A stretch of DNA of 64,000 bases, taken from assembly GCF_039538765.1 (NCBI RefSeq), contig NZ_BAABCJ010000002.1, forward strand, positions 124,001-188,000, in the 5' to 3' direction. The position numbers and the translations under genes were made by a program. Shown one piece after another: positions 32,890-42,061 of this stretch. Every line of letters begins with the position of its first letter. The stretch's first letter is position 1. This DNA comes from Zhihengliuella alba. GTDB taxonomy: Bacteria; Actinomycetota; Actinomycetes; Actinomycetales; Micrococcaceae. The notes below the pieces were generated by a model that did no database searches, was not told the DNA's origin, and was given only the letters and a program-made list of their open reading frames with translations.

Positions 32890-34206
32890 TCAGAGGACGA
32901 GCTCGGCGCGGAAGGACTCGCCCTGGACCAGGGTGCGGTGCCACTCGATCGCCGAGGAGTCCGTCAGCGACGCGACCTGGTCGACGACGGCGCGCAGCCG
33001 GCCGGCGTCGTCCCGCGCGTCGTTCCAGTCGGAGGCGAACATCGGCTCCAGGTACTGGTCGCCGGTCTCGGTGAGGAGCGCCACGAGCTCGGAGAGCACC
33101 TGGCGCTGGCGCTCGTAGATCGGCTGGCGCTCGTCGCTCGTCATGACGTAGGCGGTGGCCAGGCCCTTCATCGCCGCGATCTCATGGTCCGTCTCCTCGG
33201 GGACGATGAGCCGCCCGTTGAACCGGGTCAGCGGGTCCGTGCCGTACTCGGCGCGCGTGGCGTCCAGCGCGGCCTGGCAAAAGCGCCCGATGAACTGGCT
33301 GGTCATGTCCTTCAGCGCCGCCATGGAGCGCCGGGACCCGTTGGCCACGGGCACCCACTCCTCGGTGGCCTCGAGCCGGCGCAGTGCGGCATCGATGGTG
33401 GCGTCGTCGACACCGGGCAGGTACCAGCGCCGCGTGTACTCGATGACCCGGTCCCGGTGATCGGGGTTCTGGATCCAGCGCAGCTGGAAGCGGCCGGCGA
33501 CGATCGCGTCCTCGACGTCGTGCACGGAGTAGGAGATGTCGTCGGCGAGGTCCATGACCTGCGCCTCGATGCAGGTCTGCCCGGGACCGGGCCGGAGGTT
33601 CTCGTCCTCTCCCCCGGCGCGCAGCCACTCGAACACCGGCAGGTCCTCGGTGTAGACGCCGAACTTGCGCGTCTTCGTCCCGTTGCGCAGCGGCGCGTCC
33701 TCGCGCGTCCACGGGTACTTGCAGGCGGCGTCGAGGGACGCACGGGTGAGGTTGAGTCCGGCGGAACCGCCGTTGTGCCGGAACGTCTTGGTCTCGAGCC
33801 GGGTCAGCAGGCGCAGCGTCTGGGCGTTTCCCTCGAACCCCCCGATGCCTGCGGCGAGACGGTCCAGCTCCTTCTCCCCGTTGTGGCCGAACGGCGGGTG
33901 CCCGAGATCGTGGGCGAGGCAGGCCGTGTCCACGACGTCCGGATCGCAGCCGAGCGTCGCACCCAGCTCGCGGCCGACCTGCGCCACCTCGAGGGAGTGC
34001 GTCAGCCGGGTCCGGACGAAGTCGTCGGAGTAGGGCGCGACCACCTGGGTCTTGGCGCCGAGCCGGCGCAGCGCCGACGAGTGCAGGACGCGGGCCCGGT
34101 CGCGCTCGAAACTCGTCCGGTAGGACTTCTTCGGCGGCTCAGGGACCCAGCGCTCCTGGTCGTACGGCTCGTAGCCGGGGACGGCGCGCTGGTGCTGGTC
34201 TGCCAC
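32890..34206 (-). CDS. dgt: Deoxyguanosinetriphosphate triphosphohydrolase-like HD protein
   Basis: The 438-residue HD-domain enzyme is expected to split dNTPs into deoxynucleoside and triphosphate. The N-terminus has SALRRLGAKTQV and RTRLTHSLEVAQVGRELG, which carries the first metal His, and CLAHDLGHPPFGHNGEKEL, which carries the HD pair and substrate-site His. MDLADDISYSVHDVEDA holds the last metal Asp. GTG start at 34206, three bases after the dusB stop. The pair dgt-dnaG is usual in actinobacteria and places dNTP control next to replication. Confidence 0.93.
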   Translation of the reverse strand: MADQHQRAVPGYEPYDQERWVPEPPKKSYRTSFERDRARVLHSSALRRLGAKTQVVAPYSDDFVRTRLTHSLEVAQVGRELGATLGCDPDVVDTACLAHDLGHPPFGHNGEKELDRLAAGIGGFEGNAQTLRLLTRLETKTFRHNGGSAGLNLTRASLDAACKYPWTREDAPLRNGTKTRKFGVYTEDLPVFEWLRAGGEDENLRPGPGQTCIEAQVMDLADDISYSVHDVEDAIVAGRFQLRWIQNPDHRDRVIEYTRRWYLPGVDDATIDAALRRLEATEEWVPVANGSRRSMAALKDMTSQFIGRFCQAALDATRAEYGTDPLTRFNGRLIVPEETDHEIAAMKGLATAYVMTSDERQPIYERQRQVLSELVALLTETGDQYLEPMFASDWNDARDDAGRLRAVVDQVASLTDSSAIEWHRTLVQGESFRAELVL

Positions 34207-34209
34207 GGC

Positions 34210-35460
34210 TCAGCCGCCCGAGACGTCGGACTCGGCGGCGGCGATCATCGACTGGTGCAGCGGCGAGAGCTCCCGCGAGTCGAGCCAGCCGTCCGGCAGG
34301 GCCGGCCGCTTCGGCGTTCCGGCGCGGCCGCGCGGGCCCTCGGCGTCGGCGCCGGGGTACCCCGCCTCGGGGTCGAGCCGGTCCAGCAGCTCCCGCAGCT
34401 GGTCGAGGGTGCCGACGGCCGCCATCGCCGCGCGGAGCTCGCCGCCGACGCTGTAGCCCTTGAAGTACCAGGCGACGTGCTTGCGGATGTCACGGAGGGC
34501 CTGCTCCTCGTTGCCGAAGTAGTCGATCAGCAGCTCGGCGTGCCGGAGGAAGGTCGCGCCGACCTCGCCCAAGGTGGGCCGGTAGCGCCTGTCGCTGCCC
34601 TCGAAGGCGGCCTGCAGGTCCCCGAACAGCCACGGCCGGCCCTGGCAGCCGCGCCCGATGACGACGCCGTCCACGCCGGTCTCGCGGACCATGCGGATGG
34701 CGTCCTCCGCGGTCCAGATGTCGCCGTTGCCCAGCACCGGCATGTCCGGCAGCGCGTCGCGCAGCTCCTTGATGGCGGCCCAGTCCGCCTGCCCCGAGTA
34801 GAACTGGCCGGTGGTGCGTCCGTGCAGCGTCACGGCGGCGACCCCGTGGTCCCGGGCGATGCGCCCGGCGTCCAGGAAGGTCAGGTGGTCCTCGGTCACG
34901 CCCTTGCGCATCTTGATGGTCAGGGGGACGTCGCCCTTGGCGGCCTCGTCCGTCGCGGACTTGATGATGGCCCGGAACAGATCCGTCTTCCAGGGCAGGG
35001 CCGACCCGCCGCCCTTGCGGGTGACCTTGGGGACGGGGCAGCCGAAGTTCAGGTCGATGTGGTCCGCGCGGTCCTCCTCGACGAGCAGCCGCACGGCGGC
35101 GCCGACCGTCTTGGGCTCGACGCCGTAGAGCTGGACGGAGCGGACGTCCTCGTCGGGGTCGTGGGAGATGATCCGCATCGATTTCTCGTTGCGCTCCACC
35201 AGGGCCCGCGACGTCACCATCTCGGTGACGTACAGTCCTCCGCCGTACTCGCGGCAGAGCCGCCGGAACGCCTTGTTGGTGATGCCGGCCATCGGTGCCA
35301 GCACCACGGGCACATCGACGGTCAGCCCGCCCAGCTGCAGGGGCGGCAGCTCCAGTCGGGTGGGCGCTGAGCCATCCCCCTGCGTCGCGGCCCCGGTCGC
35401 GGGGGCTGCTGCGCGAGGAGTCGTCTGCACGGTCTGGGTGGGGGAAGCTGTCACGGTCAC
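34210..35460 (-). CDS. dusB: tRNA-dihydrouridine synthase
   Basis: The 416-residue flavoenzyme reduces uridines in the tRNA D loop. Motifs: VLAPMAGITNKAFRRLCREY for FMN binding, DLNFGCPVPKVTRKGGGSAL with the catalytic Cys, TIKMRKGVTEDHLTF, and GVVIGRGCQGRPWLF. An N-terminal extension of about 45 residues rich in Ala and Thr precedes the barrel. The start is GTG at 35460 with a second in-frame GTG two codons on; an extended -10 box (TTGCGATAAT) six bases before it suggests a leaderless mRNA even though the gene follows others on the same strand. Confidence 0.93.
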   Translation of the reverse strand: MTVTASPTQTVQTTPRAAAPATGAATQGDGSAPTRLELPPLQLGGLTVDVPVVLAPMAGITNKAFRRLCREYGGGLYVTEMVTSRALVERNEKSMRIISHDPDEDVRSVQLYGVEPKTVGAAVRLLVEEDRADHIDLNFGCPVPKVTRKGGGSALPWKTDLFRAIIKSATDEAAKGDVPLTIKMRKGVTEDHLTFLDAGRIARDHGVAAVTLHGRTTGQFYSGQADWAAIKELRDALPDMPVLGNGDIWTAEDAIRMVRETGVDGVVIGRGCQGRPWLFGDLQAAFEGSDRRYRPTLGEVGATFLRHAELLIDYFGNEEQALRDIRKHVAWYFKGYSVGGELRAAMAAVGTLDQLRELLDRLDPEAGYPGADAEGPRGRAGTPKRPALPDGWLDSRELSPLHQSMIAAAESDVSGG

Positions 35461-35466
35461 TGCCCC

Positions 35467-35472
35467 ATTATC
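35467..35472 (-). promoter_or_regulatory. Extended -10 box of a leaderless dusB transcript
   Basis: GATAAT (35472-35467), preceded by TTGC, ends six bases before the GTG start at 35460. It would give dusB-dgt-dnaG their own promoter. Confidence 0.5.
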
Positions 35473-35526
35473 GCAAGCGGTGGCAAATCGTCCCCCTGCC
35501 GCGCTCCGACCTGTGGAGAGTCTCCG

Positions 35527-36135
35527 CTACGCCCGGCGGCGGGCCTCGACCGCCAGGTGCGGGCGTGTCTCCGGCTCCGCCCGTCGGCTGCTCCCGCAGG
35601 AATCGAAGCCGGCGGTGTCCAGCACGGCCCCGATCGTCTCGGCGTCCCACCGGTACGCCGTCGCGACCGCGTGGTCGAACGCCTCGCCCGGCGTCCCGTC
35701 GAACAGGCCGAGCAACAGGCCCCCGCCGGGGCGGAGCACCCGGGCGAACTCGCGGAGCACCGCCGGGACGTCCGCGGGCGGCAGGTGGATGAGCGAATAC
35801 CAGGCGAGGACTCCCCCGAGCGCCCCGTCGCGGCGCGGGATCGTCTCGAGCCGCCCGACGCGGAACTCGACGCCGGGGAAGCGCCGCCGCGCACCCTCGA
35901 CGAACGGCTCGACCTGATCGATGCCGGTGACCTCGACCCCCTGCTCCGCGAGGAACGCGGTCCAGTGGCCGGGGCCGCAGCCGGCGTCGAGGACGGGGCC
36001 GGGGACCCGGCAGGCCCAGTCCCGAATCAGGCGGAGGTCCTCGGCGTGGACCGCGTCCAGGGAACCGAGCAGCTCGGTGTACTCGACTGCGCGCCGCGTG
36101 TAGGCCGCGCGCACGGCGTCCGCTGCGGCCGGCAT
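35527..36135 (-). CDS. SAM-dependent methyltransferase, class I
   Basis: The 202-residue soluble enzyme has the SAM-binding motif I VLDAGCGPGHWTAFLAEQG followed by the acidic end of strand two (VTGIDQ), and later VLAWYSLIHLPPADV and FARVLRPGGGLLLGLFDG. This is the Methyltransf_11 layout; the substrate is unknown. ATG at 36135 begins MPAAADAVRAAYTRRA and lies two bases past the stop of the YibE/F gene, so it is in the same operon. The longer frame upstream is antisense-like and not used. Confidence 0.88.
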   Translation of the reverse strand: MPAAADAVRAAYTRRAVEYTELLGSLDAVHAEDLRLIRDWACRVPGPVLDAGCGPGHWTAFLAEQGVEVTGIDQVEPFVEGARRRFPGVEFRVGRLETIPRRDGALGGVLAWYSLIHLPPADVPAVLREFARVLRPGGGLLLGLFDGTPGEAFDHAVATAYRWDAETIGAVLDTAGFDSCGSSRRAEPETRPHLAVEARRRA

Positions 36136-36137
36136 CG

Positions 36138-37526
36138 CTACGCCCTCGGCGCGGGCTCGATGCCGGTCGGCTCCCCGCCACCGGCCGCGCCGCCGGGTCC
36201 GGGCCCGCCGGCAGTCGCGGCACGACGGCGGCCGGAGGCCGCGGCAGTCCGGGCCGGGGAGGGCCGGGCCGGGGAGGGCCGGGCCGGGGAGGGCCGGGCC
36301 GGGGAGGGCCCGCGGTCGCCGGGGCCGACGGCCTTGACCACGGCGACGGCGATCGCCGTCGTCACCGGGATCGCCAGCACCAGGCCGATGGAGCCGACGA
36401 GGGTGCGCACGACTTCCTCGGCGAGCTCGCCGGAGGTGAAGGTGTCCAGCAGGGCCCGGTCGTAGAGGCTGACGAGGATCAGCATGGGCAGGACCGCGCC
36501 GGCGTAGGCGAAGGCGATGGTGTAGACGGTCGAGGCGATGTGGTCCCGCCCGATGCGCATGGCGGAGGTGAACAGCTCCCGCGCGGAGCGGTGCGGCATG
36601 GCCTCGGCGAGCTCCCAGACGGCGGAGGACTGGGTGATCGTCACGTCGTTCAGCACGCCGAGCCCGGCGACCAGGAGCCCGCAGAGGATGATCCCGGACA
36701 GGCTCAGCTCCGGCACCTGGTTCACCAGCGTGTACTTGGCGTCGTCCCCCACGCCGGTCAGGTGCACGGCCCCCGTCGCCCAGGCCGCGAGCGCCGTCGT
36801 GACGGCGAGGCCGAAGATGGTGCCGAGCAGCGCCGTCGTGGTCCTGGCGGTGAACCCGTGCGCGAAGTAGAGGACCGCGATCATGATCAGCGCGGAGCCG
36901 ACGAGCCCCACCAGCAGGGCGGGCTTGCCCTCGACCAGGGCCGGGATCATGAACGCGGACAGGACCCCGTAGGCGCCGACGAGGCCCAGCAGCGCACGGA
37001 GGCCGCGCCACCGGGCGACGGCGACCACCACGAACGCGTAGAGCGCCGCGAGCAGCAGGATGGGGGCCGTCCGGACGAAGTCGACGAAGATGTATGGGGC
37101 CGCCGAGCCGCTGACGGCCTCGGTGAGGTCCAGGTACTTGATGCGGTCCCCCGGCTCCACGCCGGTGGCCGTGACGATCTCCGGCGGCACCTCGACCGGC
37201 ACCGGGCTGCCCCCCGCCGCCGGGACGACGTACGCGACGTCGCAGAGCTGGGCCTGGCCGCCGGCGGCCTCCGTGTCCCCCGACGACGGGCAGGTCTCCT
37301 CGCGCACGTCGGCCACGGTTCCCGAGACGAAGGACACGCCGGCGGCGGCCGAGTACGGGTCGTTCAGCTGGAGGTCCTCGGCCTGGCCGTCGGGCCACAG
37401 GAACCAGGCCCCCACCAGCGTCAGGAGCGCCAGCGGCACGAGGATGACGGACAGGATGATGCGTGCGCGGCGACGGCGCACCGGATCGGTCAGGACCGGG
37501 GCGTCGTGGTCGTGGGAGTGGCCCAC
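36138..37526 (-). CDS. YibE/F family membrane protein
   Basis: The 462-residue protein has an N-terminal His/Asp-rich segment (MGHSHDHDAP), one helix, an extracytoplasmic domain of about 110 residues with two Cys (ETCPSSGDTE, AQLCDVAYVV), and then about seven helices with GVLNDVTITQSSAVWELAEA, a mark of the YibE/F group. Its function is unknown. GTG start at 37526 with GAGGAG. The C-terminus is low-complexity, with four PARPS repeats encoded by a perfect 15-bp tandem repeat, then a Gly/Ala-rich tail. Confidence 0.9.
   Translation of the reverse strand: MGHSHDHDAPVLTDPVRRRRARIILSVILVPLALLTLVGAWFLWPDGQAEDLQLNDPYSAAAGVSFVSGTVADVREETCPSSGDTEAAGGQAQLCDVAYVVPAAGGSPVPVEVPPEIVTATGVEPGDRIKYLDLTEAVSGSAAPYIFVDFVRTAPILLLAALYAFVVVAVARWRGLRALLGLVGAYGVLSAFMIPALVEGKPALLVGLVGSALIMIAVLYFAHGFTARTTTALLGTIFGLAVTTALAAWATGAVHLTGVGDDAKYTLVNQVPELSLSGIILCGLLVAGLGVLNDVTITQSSAVWELAEAMPHRSARELFTSAMRIGRDHIASTVYTIAFAYAGAVLPMLILVSLYDRALLDTFTSGELAEEVVRTLVGSIGLVLAIPVTTAIAVAVVKAVGPGDRGPSPARPSPARPSPARPSPARTAAASGRRRAATAGGPGPGGAAGGGEPTGIEPAPRA
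36251..36310. repeat. Four perfect copies of a 15-bp tandem repeat
   Basis: The unit GGGCCGGGGAGGGCC occurs four times without a mismatch, in frame, in the 3' part of the YibE/F gene. It encodes a Pro-Ala-Arg-Pro-Ser pentapeptide repeat in the cytoplasmic tail. Confidence 0.95.
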
Positions 37527-37568
37527 CTGGTCTCCTCGGCTCTTCTGCGGCGACGTGCCGGGGTCCGG

Positions 37569-38492
37569 CTAGTCGGTGGCGACGATGTGCGTGGTGGTCA
37601 CGACGGTCGCGTGACCGGCGGCGATGAGACCGTCGACGATCTCGCTCAGCGGCCCCATGGCGTCGTCGACCTCGATCTTCACCGGGTACTGGTGGGCCAG
37701 CATGGCGAGCAGGCCGAACACGGACTCCTTGGCGACCACGGCGTCCAGCTCCGGGTCCCAGCCCATGAGCACGTCCGCCGGGGCATCCACCCGGTCCGGC
37801 TCGTAGCTGATCGCGAAGGACAGGATCCGTCCCCCGGCGCTGTGCGGCCTGTCCCGCAGCACAACGGCGCCCTTGGCGCCGGTCGCGTCGTTGAGCAGCA
37901 TGGTCTGGGCCCGCCCGAGGGTCATCTCTGCCCGGTCCCAGTCGTGGACGGCGTTGTAGAACGCGGCCACCACCTGAGTCAGCTCGACCGATCCGGTCGC
38001 GGCCTCCTCGAGGGTGAGCCCGTCCTCCTCGAACTGGGGCAGCTTCAGCACGCCGGGCTCGACCACCACGGCGCGCGAGCGCATGATGCGCTCCTGCCCG
38101 ATGGAGGCGGCGAACGCGGAGGCGCCCTCGGCGTCGGCCCCCTCCACGGTGTAGCGCGTCTTCAGTGCGGTCACGCCGGACGGCGCCTGCTCCTCGCGCA
38201 GGCGCCGCACCAGCTCGGTCGCGAGGCCGCGTCCCCGGTGGTCGCGGGCGACCTCCACGTAGAGCCACAGCCGGTCCGGGTGCAGCGAGGACTCGAAGAC
38301 CGTGGCCGCCGCGACCGGGACGCCCTGGTCCTCGGCGACGAGGGTGCGCGCCCACGGCTTGTCGCTGTTGGCGCGCAGCATGGTGCGGTCCAGGTGCGCC
38401 TGCGGCGTGGACGGGTCGCCCCAGACCTGCAGCAGCGCCAGGTCGTCGCCCTCCTGCCAGGGCCGGAACGTGTACTCGGGCGCCTCGGTCAT
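37569..38492 (-). CDS. GNAT-family N-acetyltransferase
   Basis: The 307-residue protein has an N-terminal GNAT domain with the acetyl-CoA loop VARDHRGRGLATELVRRLRE (Q/R-x2-G-x-G/A) near residue 90. The second half (about 150-305) looks like a degenerate second GNAT fold, with FAISYEPDRVDAPADVLMGW, as in actinobacterial tandem acetyltransferases. The acceptor is unknown. ATG at 38492, two bases after the glyS stop, and 42 bases before the YibE/F start, so it is inside the glyS transcript. Confidence 0.85.
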   Translation of the reverse strand: MTEAPEYTFRPWQEGDDLALLQVWGDPSTPQAHLDRTMLRANSDKPWARTLVAEDQGVPVAAATVFESSLHPDRLWLYVEVARDHRGRGLATELVRRLREEQAPSGVTALKTRYTVEGADAEGASAFAASIGQERIMRSRAVVVEPGVLKLPQFEEDGLTLEEAATGSVELTQVVAAFYNAVHDWDRAEMTLGRAQTMLLNDATGAKGAVVLRDRPHSAGGRILSFAISYEPDRVDAPADVLMGWDPELDAVVAKESVFGLLAMLAHQYPVKIEVDDAMGPLSEIVDGLIAAGHATVVTTTHIVATD

Positions 38493-38494
38493 GC

Positions 38495-39880
38495 TCAGGC
38501 CCCCAGCAGACGCGCGGCCAGGTAGGACTTGACCTGGTCGAGGGACACGCGCTCCTGGGCCATCGTGTCGCGCTCGCGGATGGTGACGGCCTGGTCCTCG
38601 AGGGTGTCGAAGTCCACGGTGATGCAGAACGGCGTGCCGATCTCGTCCTGGCGGCGATAGCGGCGGCCGATGGCGCCGGCGTCGTCGAAGTCGATGTTCC
38701 AGTTCCTGCGCAGGTCCGCGGCGAGCTCGCGGGCCTTCGGGGAGAGCTGCTCGTTGCGCGAGAGCGGGAGGACCGCGGCCTTCACCGGCGCCAGGCGCGG
38801 GTCCAGCTTCAGGACCGTGCGCTTGTCGACGCCGCCCTTGGAGTTGGGCGCCTCGTCCTCGGTGTAGGCGTCCACGAGGAAGGCCATCATCGAGCGAGTG
38901 AGTCCGAAGGACGGCTCGATCACATAGGGGACGTAACGCTCGCCCGTGGCCTGGTTGAAGTAGGAGAGATCGACGCCGGAGGCCTCCTTGTGGGAGGAGA
39001 GATCGTAGTCGGTCCGGTTAGCGACGCCCATCAGCTCGCCCCACTCGGAGCCCTGGAAGCCGAAGCGGTACTCGAAGTCGATGGTGCCCGCGGAGTAGTG
39101 GGCCCGCTCGTCCTCCGGGACGTCGAAGCGGCGCATGTTCTCCGGGTCGATGCCCAGGTCGATGAACCAGTCCCAGCAGGTCTCCACCCAGTCCTTGAAC
39201 CAGTGGTCCGCGTCCTCGGGCGCCGTGAAGAACTCGATCTCCATCTGCTCGAACTCGCGGGTGCGGAAGATGAAGTTGCCCGGCGTGATCTCGTTGCGGA
39301 ACGCCTTGCCGATCTGGCCGATGCCGAACGGGGGCTTCTTCCGCGCGGCGTTGAGCACGTTGTTGAAGTTCACGAAGATGCCCTGGGCGGTCTCCGGGCG
39401 CATGAAGTGCAGGCCGGACTCGCTGTCCACGGGGCCGAGGAACGTCTTGACCAGCCCGGAGAACATCTGGGGCTCGGTGAACTGACCCTTGGTGCCGCAG
39501 TCGGGGCAGGCGATCTCGCTCATGCCGTCCTGGGGCTGGCGGCCCTTCTTCTCCACGAAGGCCTCGATCAGGTGGTCCTCGCGGTGGCGCTTGTGGCACT
39601 GCGTGCACTCGACCAGCGGGTCAGTGAACGTCGCGACGTGGCCGGAGGCCTCCCAGACGGCCTTGGGCAGGATGATGGAGGAGTCGAGGCCCACCATGTC
39701 CTCGCGGCCGCGGACGAAGTGCTGCCACCACTCGCGCTTGATGTTGTCCTTCAGCTCGGTGCCGAGGGGCCCGTAGTCCCACGCGGAGCGGGAGCCGCCG
39801 TAGATCTCACCGGCCTGGAAGACGAATCCGCGCCGCTTGGCGAGGGAGATGACCTGATCGAGCTTGGACTGCGGTGCCAT
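38495..39880 (-). CDS. glyS: Glycyl-tRNA synthetase, homodimeric type
   Basis: The 461-residue class II enzyme charges tRNA-Gly. Motif 2 and 3 regions are FRNEITPGNFIFRTREFEQM and PSFGLTRSMMAFLVDAYTED, and MRPETAQGIFVNF is the usual substrate loop. A small Cys-rich part (VECTQCHKRHRED, IACPDCGTKGQ) suggests a zinc site. An anticodon-binding domain ends the protein, with ITVDFDTLEDQAVTIRERD. ATG at 39880. It heads the long run glyS-GNAT-yibE/F-methyltransferase. Confidence 0.96.
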   Translation of the reverse strand: MAPQSKLDQVISLAKRRGFVFQAGEIYGGSRSAWDYGPLGTELKDNIKREWWQHFVRGREDMVGLDSSIILPKAVWEASGHVATFTDPLVECTQCHKRHREDHLIEAFVEKKGRQPQDGMSEIACPDCGTKGQFTEPQMFSGLVKTFLGPVDSESGLHFMRPETAQGIFVNFNNVLNAARKKPPFGIGQIGKAFRNEITPGNFIFRTREFEQMEIEFFTAPEDADHWFKDWVETCWDWFIDLGIDPENMRRFDVPEDERAHYSAGTIDFEYRFGFQGSEWGELMGVANRTDYDLSSHKEASGVDLSYFNQATGERYVPYVIEPSFGLTRSMMAFLVDAYTEDEAPNSKGGVDKRTVLKLDPRLAPVKAAVLPLSRNEQLSPKARELAADLRRNWNIDFDDAGAIGRRYRRQDEIGTPFCITVDFDTLEDQAVTIRERDTMAQERVSLDQVKSYLAARLLGA

Positions 39881-39947
39881 TCTTAAACTCCATTACCTGC
39901 GTGGCCGCTGGTTGCGGTCCGCGATGGGAACAATACGAGAGACCACC

Positions 39948-40919
39948 CTAGCGGAAACGCAGTCCCGCCCTCGGTGCGGAGGCGATGACGACGGCGACCA
40001 AGGCCAGGGCCGTGCCGAGCACGGTCGCGAGGTCGATCCGGGCCCCCGCGACGGGCGCGACGAGGTCCATCGCCAGCGAGCCCGCGAGCTGCCCGGCGAT
40101 CAGGCCCAGACTGGTGACGAGCACTCCGAACCAGCGCACCAGGACGGCGCCCGCGGCGATGAACACGATGCCGAGCAGCCCGCCCGTGTACATCCACCAC
40201 ATGCCCGGGAGTGGCGCCGGCGCCCCCGTGAAGGGCAGCGCGACGAGGAACGCCGTGACCAATGCCGCGGAGCCGACCGCGAAGTTGAAGAAGGTCGCGG
40301 GCAGCGGATTGCCGTAGAAGCGGGTCTGCGTGCCGTTCATGGCCTGCTGGAAGCCCGTGAGCACGCCGGCCGTCAGCGGCAGCAGCATCGGCCCGATCGT
40401 CGCCCAGGAGACGCCCGTGGCACTCAGCGTGGGCCAGACCGCCCAGACGACGCCGGCGAGTGCGAGCATCCCGCCGACGAAACGCTCGGTGCTCACCGGG
40501 CGCGGCCCGCCGGGTCCGAAGCCGATCCGGTCGGCGACGATCCCGGAGAGGATCTGGCCGGCGACGTTGGCTACCGTGAAGAGGGCCACGCCCAGGAGTG
40601 TGACGGCCAGGCCCTGGCCGAGCACGAAATAGGCGCCGCCGATGCCGGCGAGCATGTACCACCAGGGGAAGTGCCCGTCGCGCACGTGCCCGGGCATCTC
40701 CCGGAGGCCCCGCCGACCCACCGGGGTGAGGACGACGACGGCGGTGAGCAGGATCAGTCCGGTGCCGAAGGAGACGACGGCGGCGGCCAGCCCGCTGCCG
40801 GTCTCGGCGGCCAGGGCGCCGTTGACCCGGCCCTGGAGCGGCATCGCCGCGCCGGCGACGAGCGCGGCGGTGACGCCGACGGGCAGCGGCAGGGCGCGCT
40901 CGTTCCGCGGGGCCGTCAT
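39948..40919 (-). CDS. DMT-family transporter, YdcZ (DUF606) type
   Basis: The 323-residue membrane protein has about ten helices. GAAMPLQGRVNGALAAETGS near the N-terminus and a second copy FQQAMNGTQTRFYGNPL in the second half show the internal duplication typical of fused DUF606 proteins. ATG at 40919 begins MTAPRNERALPL. The 163-bp gap before the S4 gene has a near-palindromic -10 region (CTACACTGTATAG) that could serve both genes. Substrate unknown. Confidence 0.87.
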   Translation of the reverse strand: MTAPRNERALPLPVGVTAALVAGAAMPLQGRVNGALAAETGSGLAAAVVSFGTGLILLTAVVVLTPVGRRGLREMPGHVRDGHFPWWYMLAGIGGAYFVLGQGLAVTLLGVALFTVANVAGQILSGIVADRIGFGPGGPRPVSTERFVGGMLALAGVVWAVWPTLSATGVSWATIGPMLLPLTAGVLTGFQQAMNGTQTRFYGNPLPATFFNFAVGSAALVTAFLVALPFTGAPAPLPGMWWMYTGGLLGIVFIAAGAVLVRWFGVLVTSLGLIAGQLAGSLAMDLVAPVAGARIDLATVLGTALALVAVVIASAPRAGLRFR

Positions 40920-41068
40920 GCGGCGCTGTCCCGGCCGTGCGGCCCGGCGGCACATCCAACCGGGCCGGCGGCGGGGCGCCGGGCCGGTGCGGCAGCGGAT
41001 CCGGGGTGCCGAGTGGTCCGGGTGTGCTGGGCGGACGGGACGGTCGGTCTCAGTTCGTTCGGCACGCC

Positions 41069-41080
41069 TACACTGTATAG
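41069..41080. promoter_or_regulatory. Bidirectional -10 region, YdcZ and S4 genes
   Basis: TACACT on the plus strand (41069-41074) is eight bases before the S4 ATG with no ribosome site, giving a leaderless mRNA. On the minus strand TACAGT (41077-41072) overlaps it and could serve the transporter. Confidence 0.4.
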
Positions 41081-41082
41081 CC

Positions 41083-41325
41083 ATGACCGACAACGAGCCC
41101 GCAGTGATCTCCCTCCGCGACGAATCCATCCGCCTGGGCCAGCTGCTCAAGCTCGCCAGCCTCGTCGAGGACGGGGTGGAGGCCAAGAGCGTGATCGAGG
41201 ACGGGCACGTCCTGGTCAACGGGGAGGTCGAGACCCGCCGGGGCCGCCAGGTCCGCAACGGGGACACGGTGGAGGTCGCCGGCGAGCGGATCGTCGTGGC
41301 CGCCGAGACCGACGCCGCCGAGTAG
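41083..41325 (+). CDS. RNA-binding S4-domain protein (YbcJ/YaaA type)
   Basis: The 80-residue protein is a single S4 domain: IRLGQLLKLASLVEDGVEAK, then VLVNGEVETRRGRQVRNGDT, which is the canonical RNA-binding loop. Proteins of this size bind structured RNA, possibly in ribosome assembly; the target is unknown. ATG at 41083 fits both the domain start and a leaderless promoter. It stands alone, divergent from the YdcZ gene and convergent with the hydrolase. Confidence 0.9.
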   Translation: MTDNEPAVISLRDESIRLGQLLKLASLVEDGVEAKSVIEDGHVLVNGEVETRRGRQVRNGDTVEVAGERIVVAAETDAAE

Positions 41326-41361
41326 GGCCCGCGGCCGGGAGGCGCGTCCGCCGCGCGGTCC

Positions 41362-42018
41362 TCAGCGGCGCGCGTCCGCCGCGAGGACCTGGTGCCGCAG
41401 GAACTCGGAGACGTGGCCCATCTCCGGAGGGTTGATGCTGTGCGCCAGGCCCGTGTAGAGCATCTTGGTGGCCGCGGTGTGCTCCTGCGCCCAGCCCGTC
41501 GTGTACTCGACCAGCGGCTCGGCGATGATCTGGTCGATGTCGCCGCGCCCCCAGAACAGCGGCGGCCGCTGCTCCCGCAGGGCGGCGTCGTCGAAGTAGT
41601 CGCCCTCGGCGGGGATCGCGAATCCGGACAGTCCCACGACGGCATCGGCCAGGTCCGGGCGGCGGCGCAGCACCGACGTGGCCACGGCCATGCCCATGGA
41701 GAACCCCAGCAGCGTCACGGAGCTGTGCCGCGCCCGCACGCCCTCGAGCCAGCCGATGACGTCGTCGACGGCGCGCGCGACGCGGTCGAACGAGTAGTCG
41801 GGCTCGTTGAGGAGCGGGAACCAGGTGAAGCCGGGTCCCAGGGCGTGCGGCGCGCGGACCGAGGCGAGCGTGAACTCCTCGGGGAGCATCGGGGCCAGGC
41901 CGATCAGGTCGCGCTCGTGCGAGAGATAGCCGTGGAACAGGACGAGCAGCGGCGTGTCCGCGCGCTGCTCGTCCGGCCGGTTCCATACGACGGTCGGGTT
42001 CCAGGTGGAGGTCGTCAT
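41362..42018 (-). CDS. Alpha/beta hydrolase, carboxylesterase/phospholipase type
   Basis: The 218-residue enzyme has the nucleophile elbow GFSMGMAVATS (catalytic Ser) near residue 104, preceded by LLVLFHGYLSHERDLIGLAP and followed by a C-terminal region with IPAEGDYFD, LFWGRGDIDQII and a late His (HSINPPEMGH). It resembles serine esterases of the YpfH group. I start at ATG 42018 (MTTSTWN); a TTG four codons earlier is the only alternative. It follows metX by 43 bases on the same strand, perhaps co-transcribed. Confidence 0.85.
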   Translation of the reverse strand: MTTSTWNPTVVWNRPDEQRADTPLLVLFHGYLSHERDLIGLAPMLPEEFTLASVRAPHALGPGFTWFPLLNEPDYSFDRVARAVDDVIGWLEGVRARHSSVTLLGFSMGMAVATSVLRRRPDLADAVVGLSGFAIPAEGDYFDDAALREQRPPLFWGRGDIDQIIAEPLVEYTTGWAQEHTAATKMLYTGLAHSINPPEMGHVSEFLRHQVLAADARR

Positions 42019-42061
42019 GGCGCCATTCAATCAGGTCGTCGCATCGGGCGGGTCCCCGGAC

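Noticed and set aside
42018..42030. Longer start (TTG at 42030) for the alpha/beta hydrolase
   Set aside because: The ATG at 42018 gives a normal N-terminus and TTG has no ribosome site.
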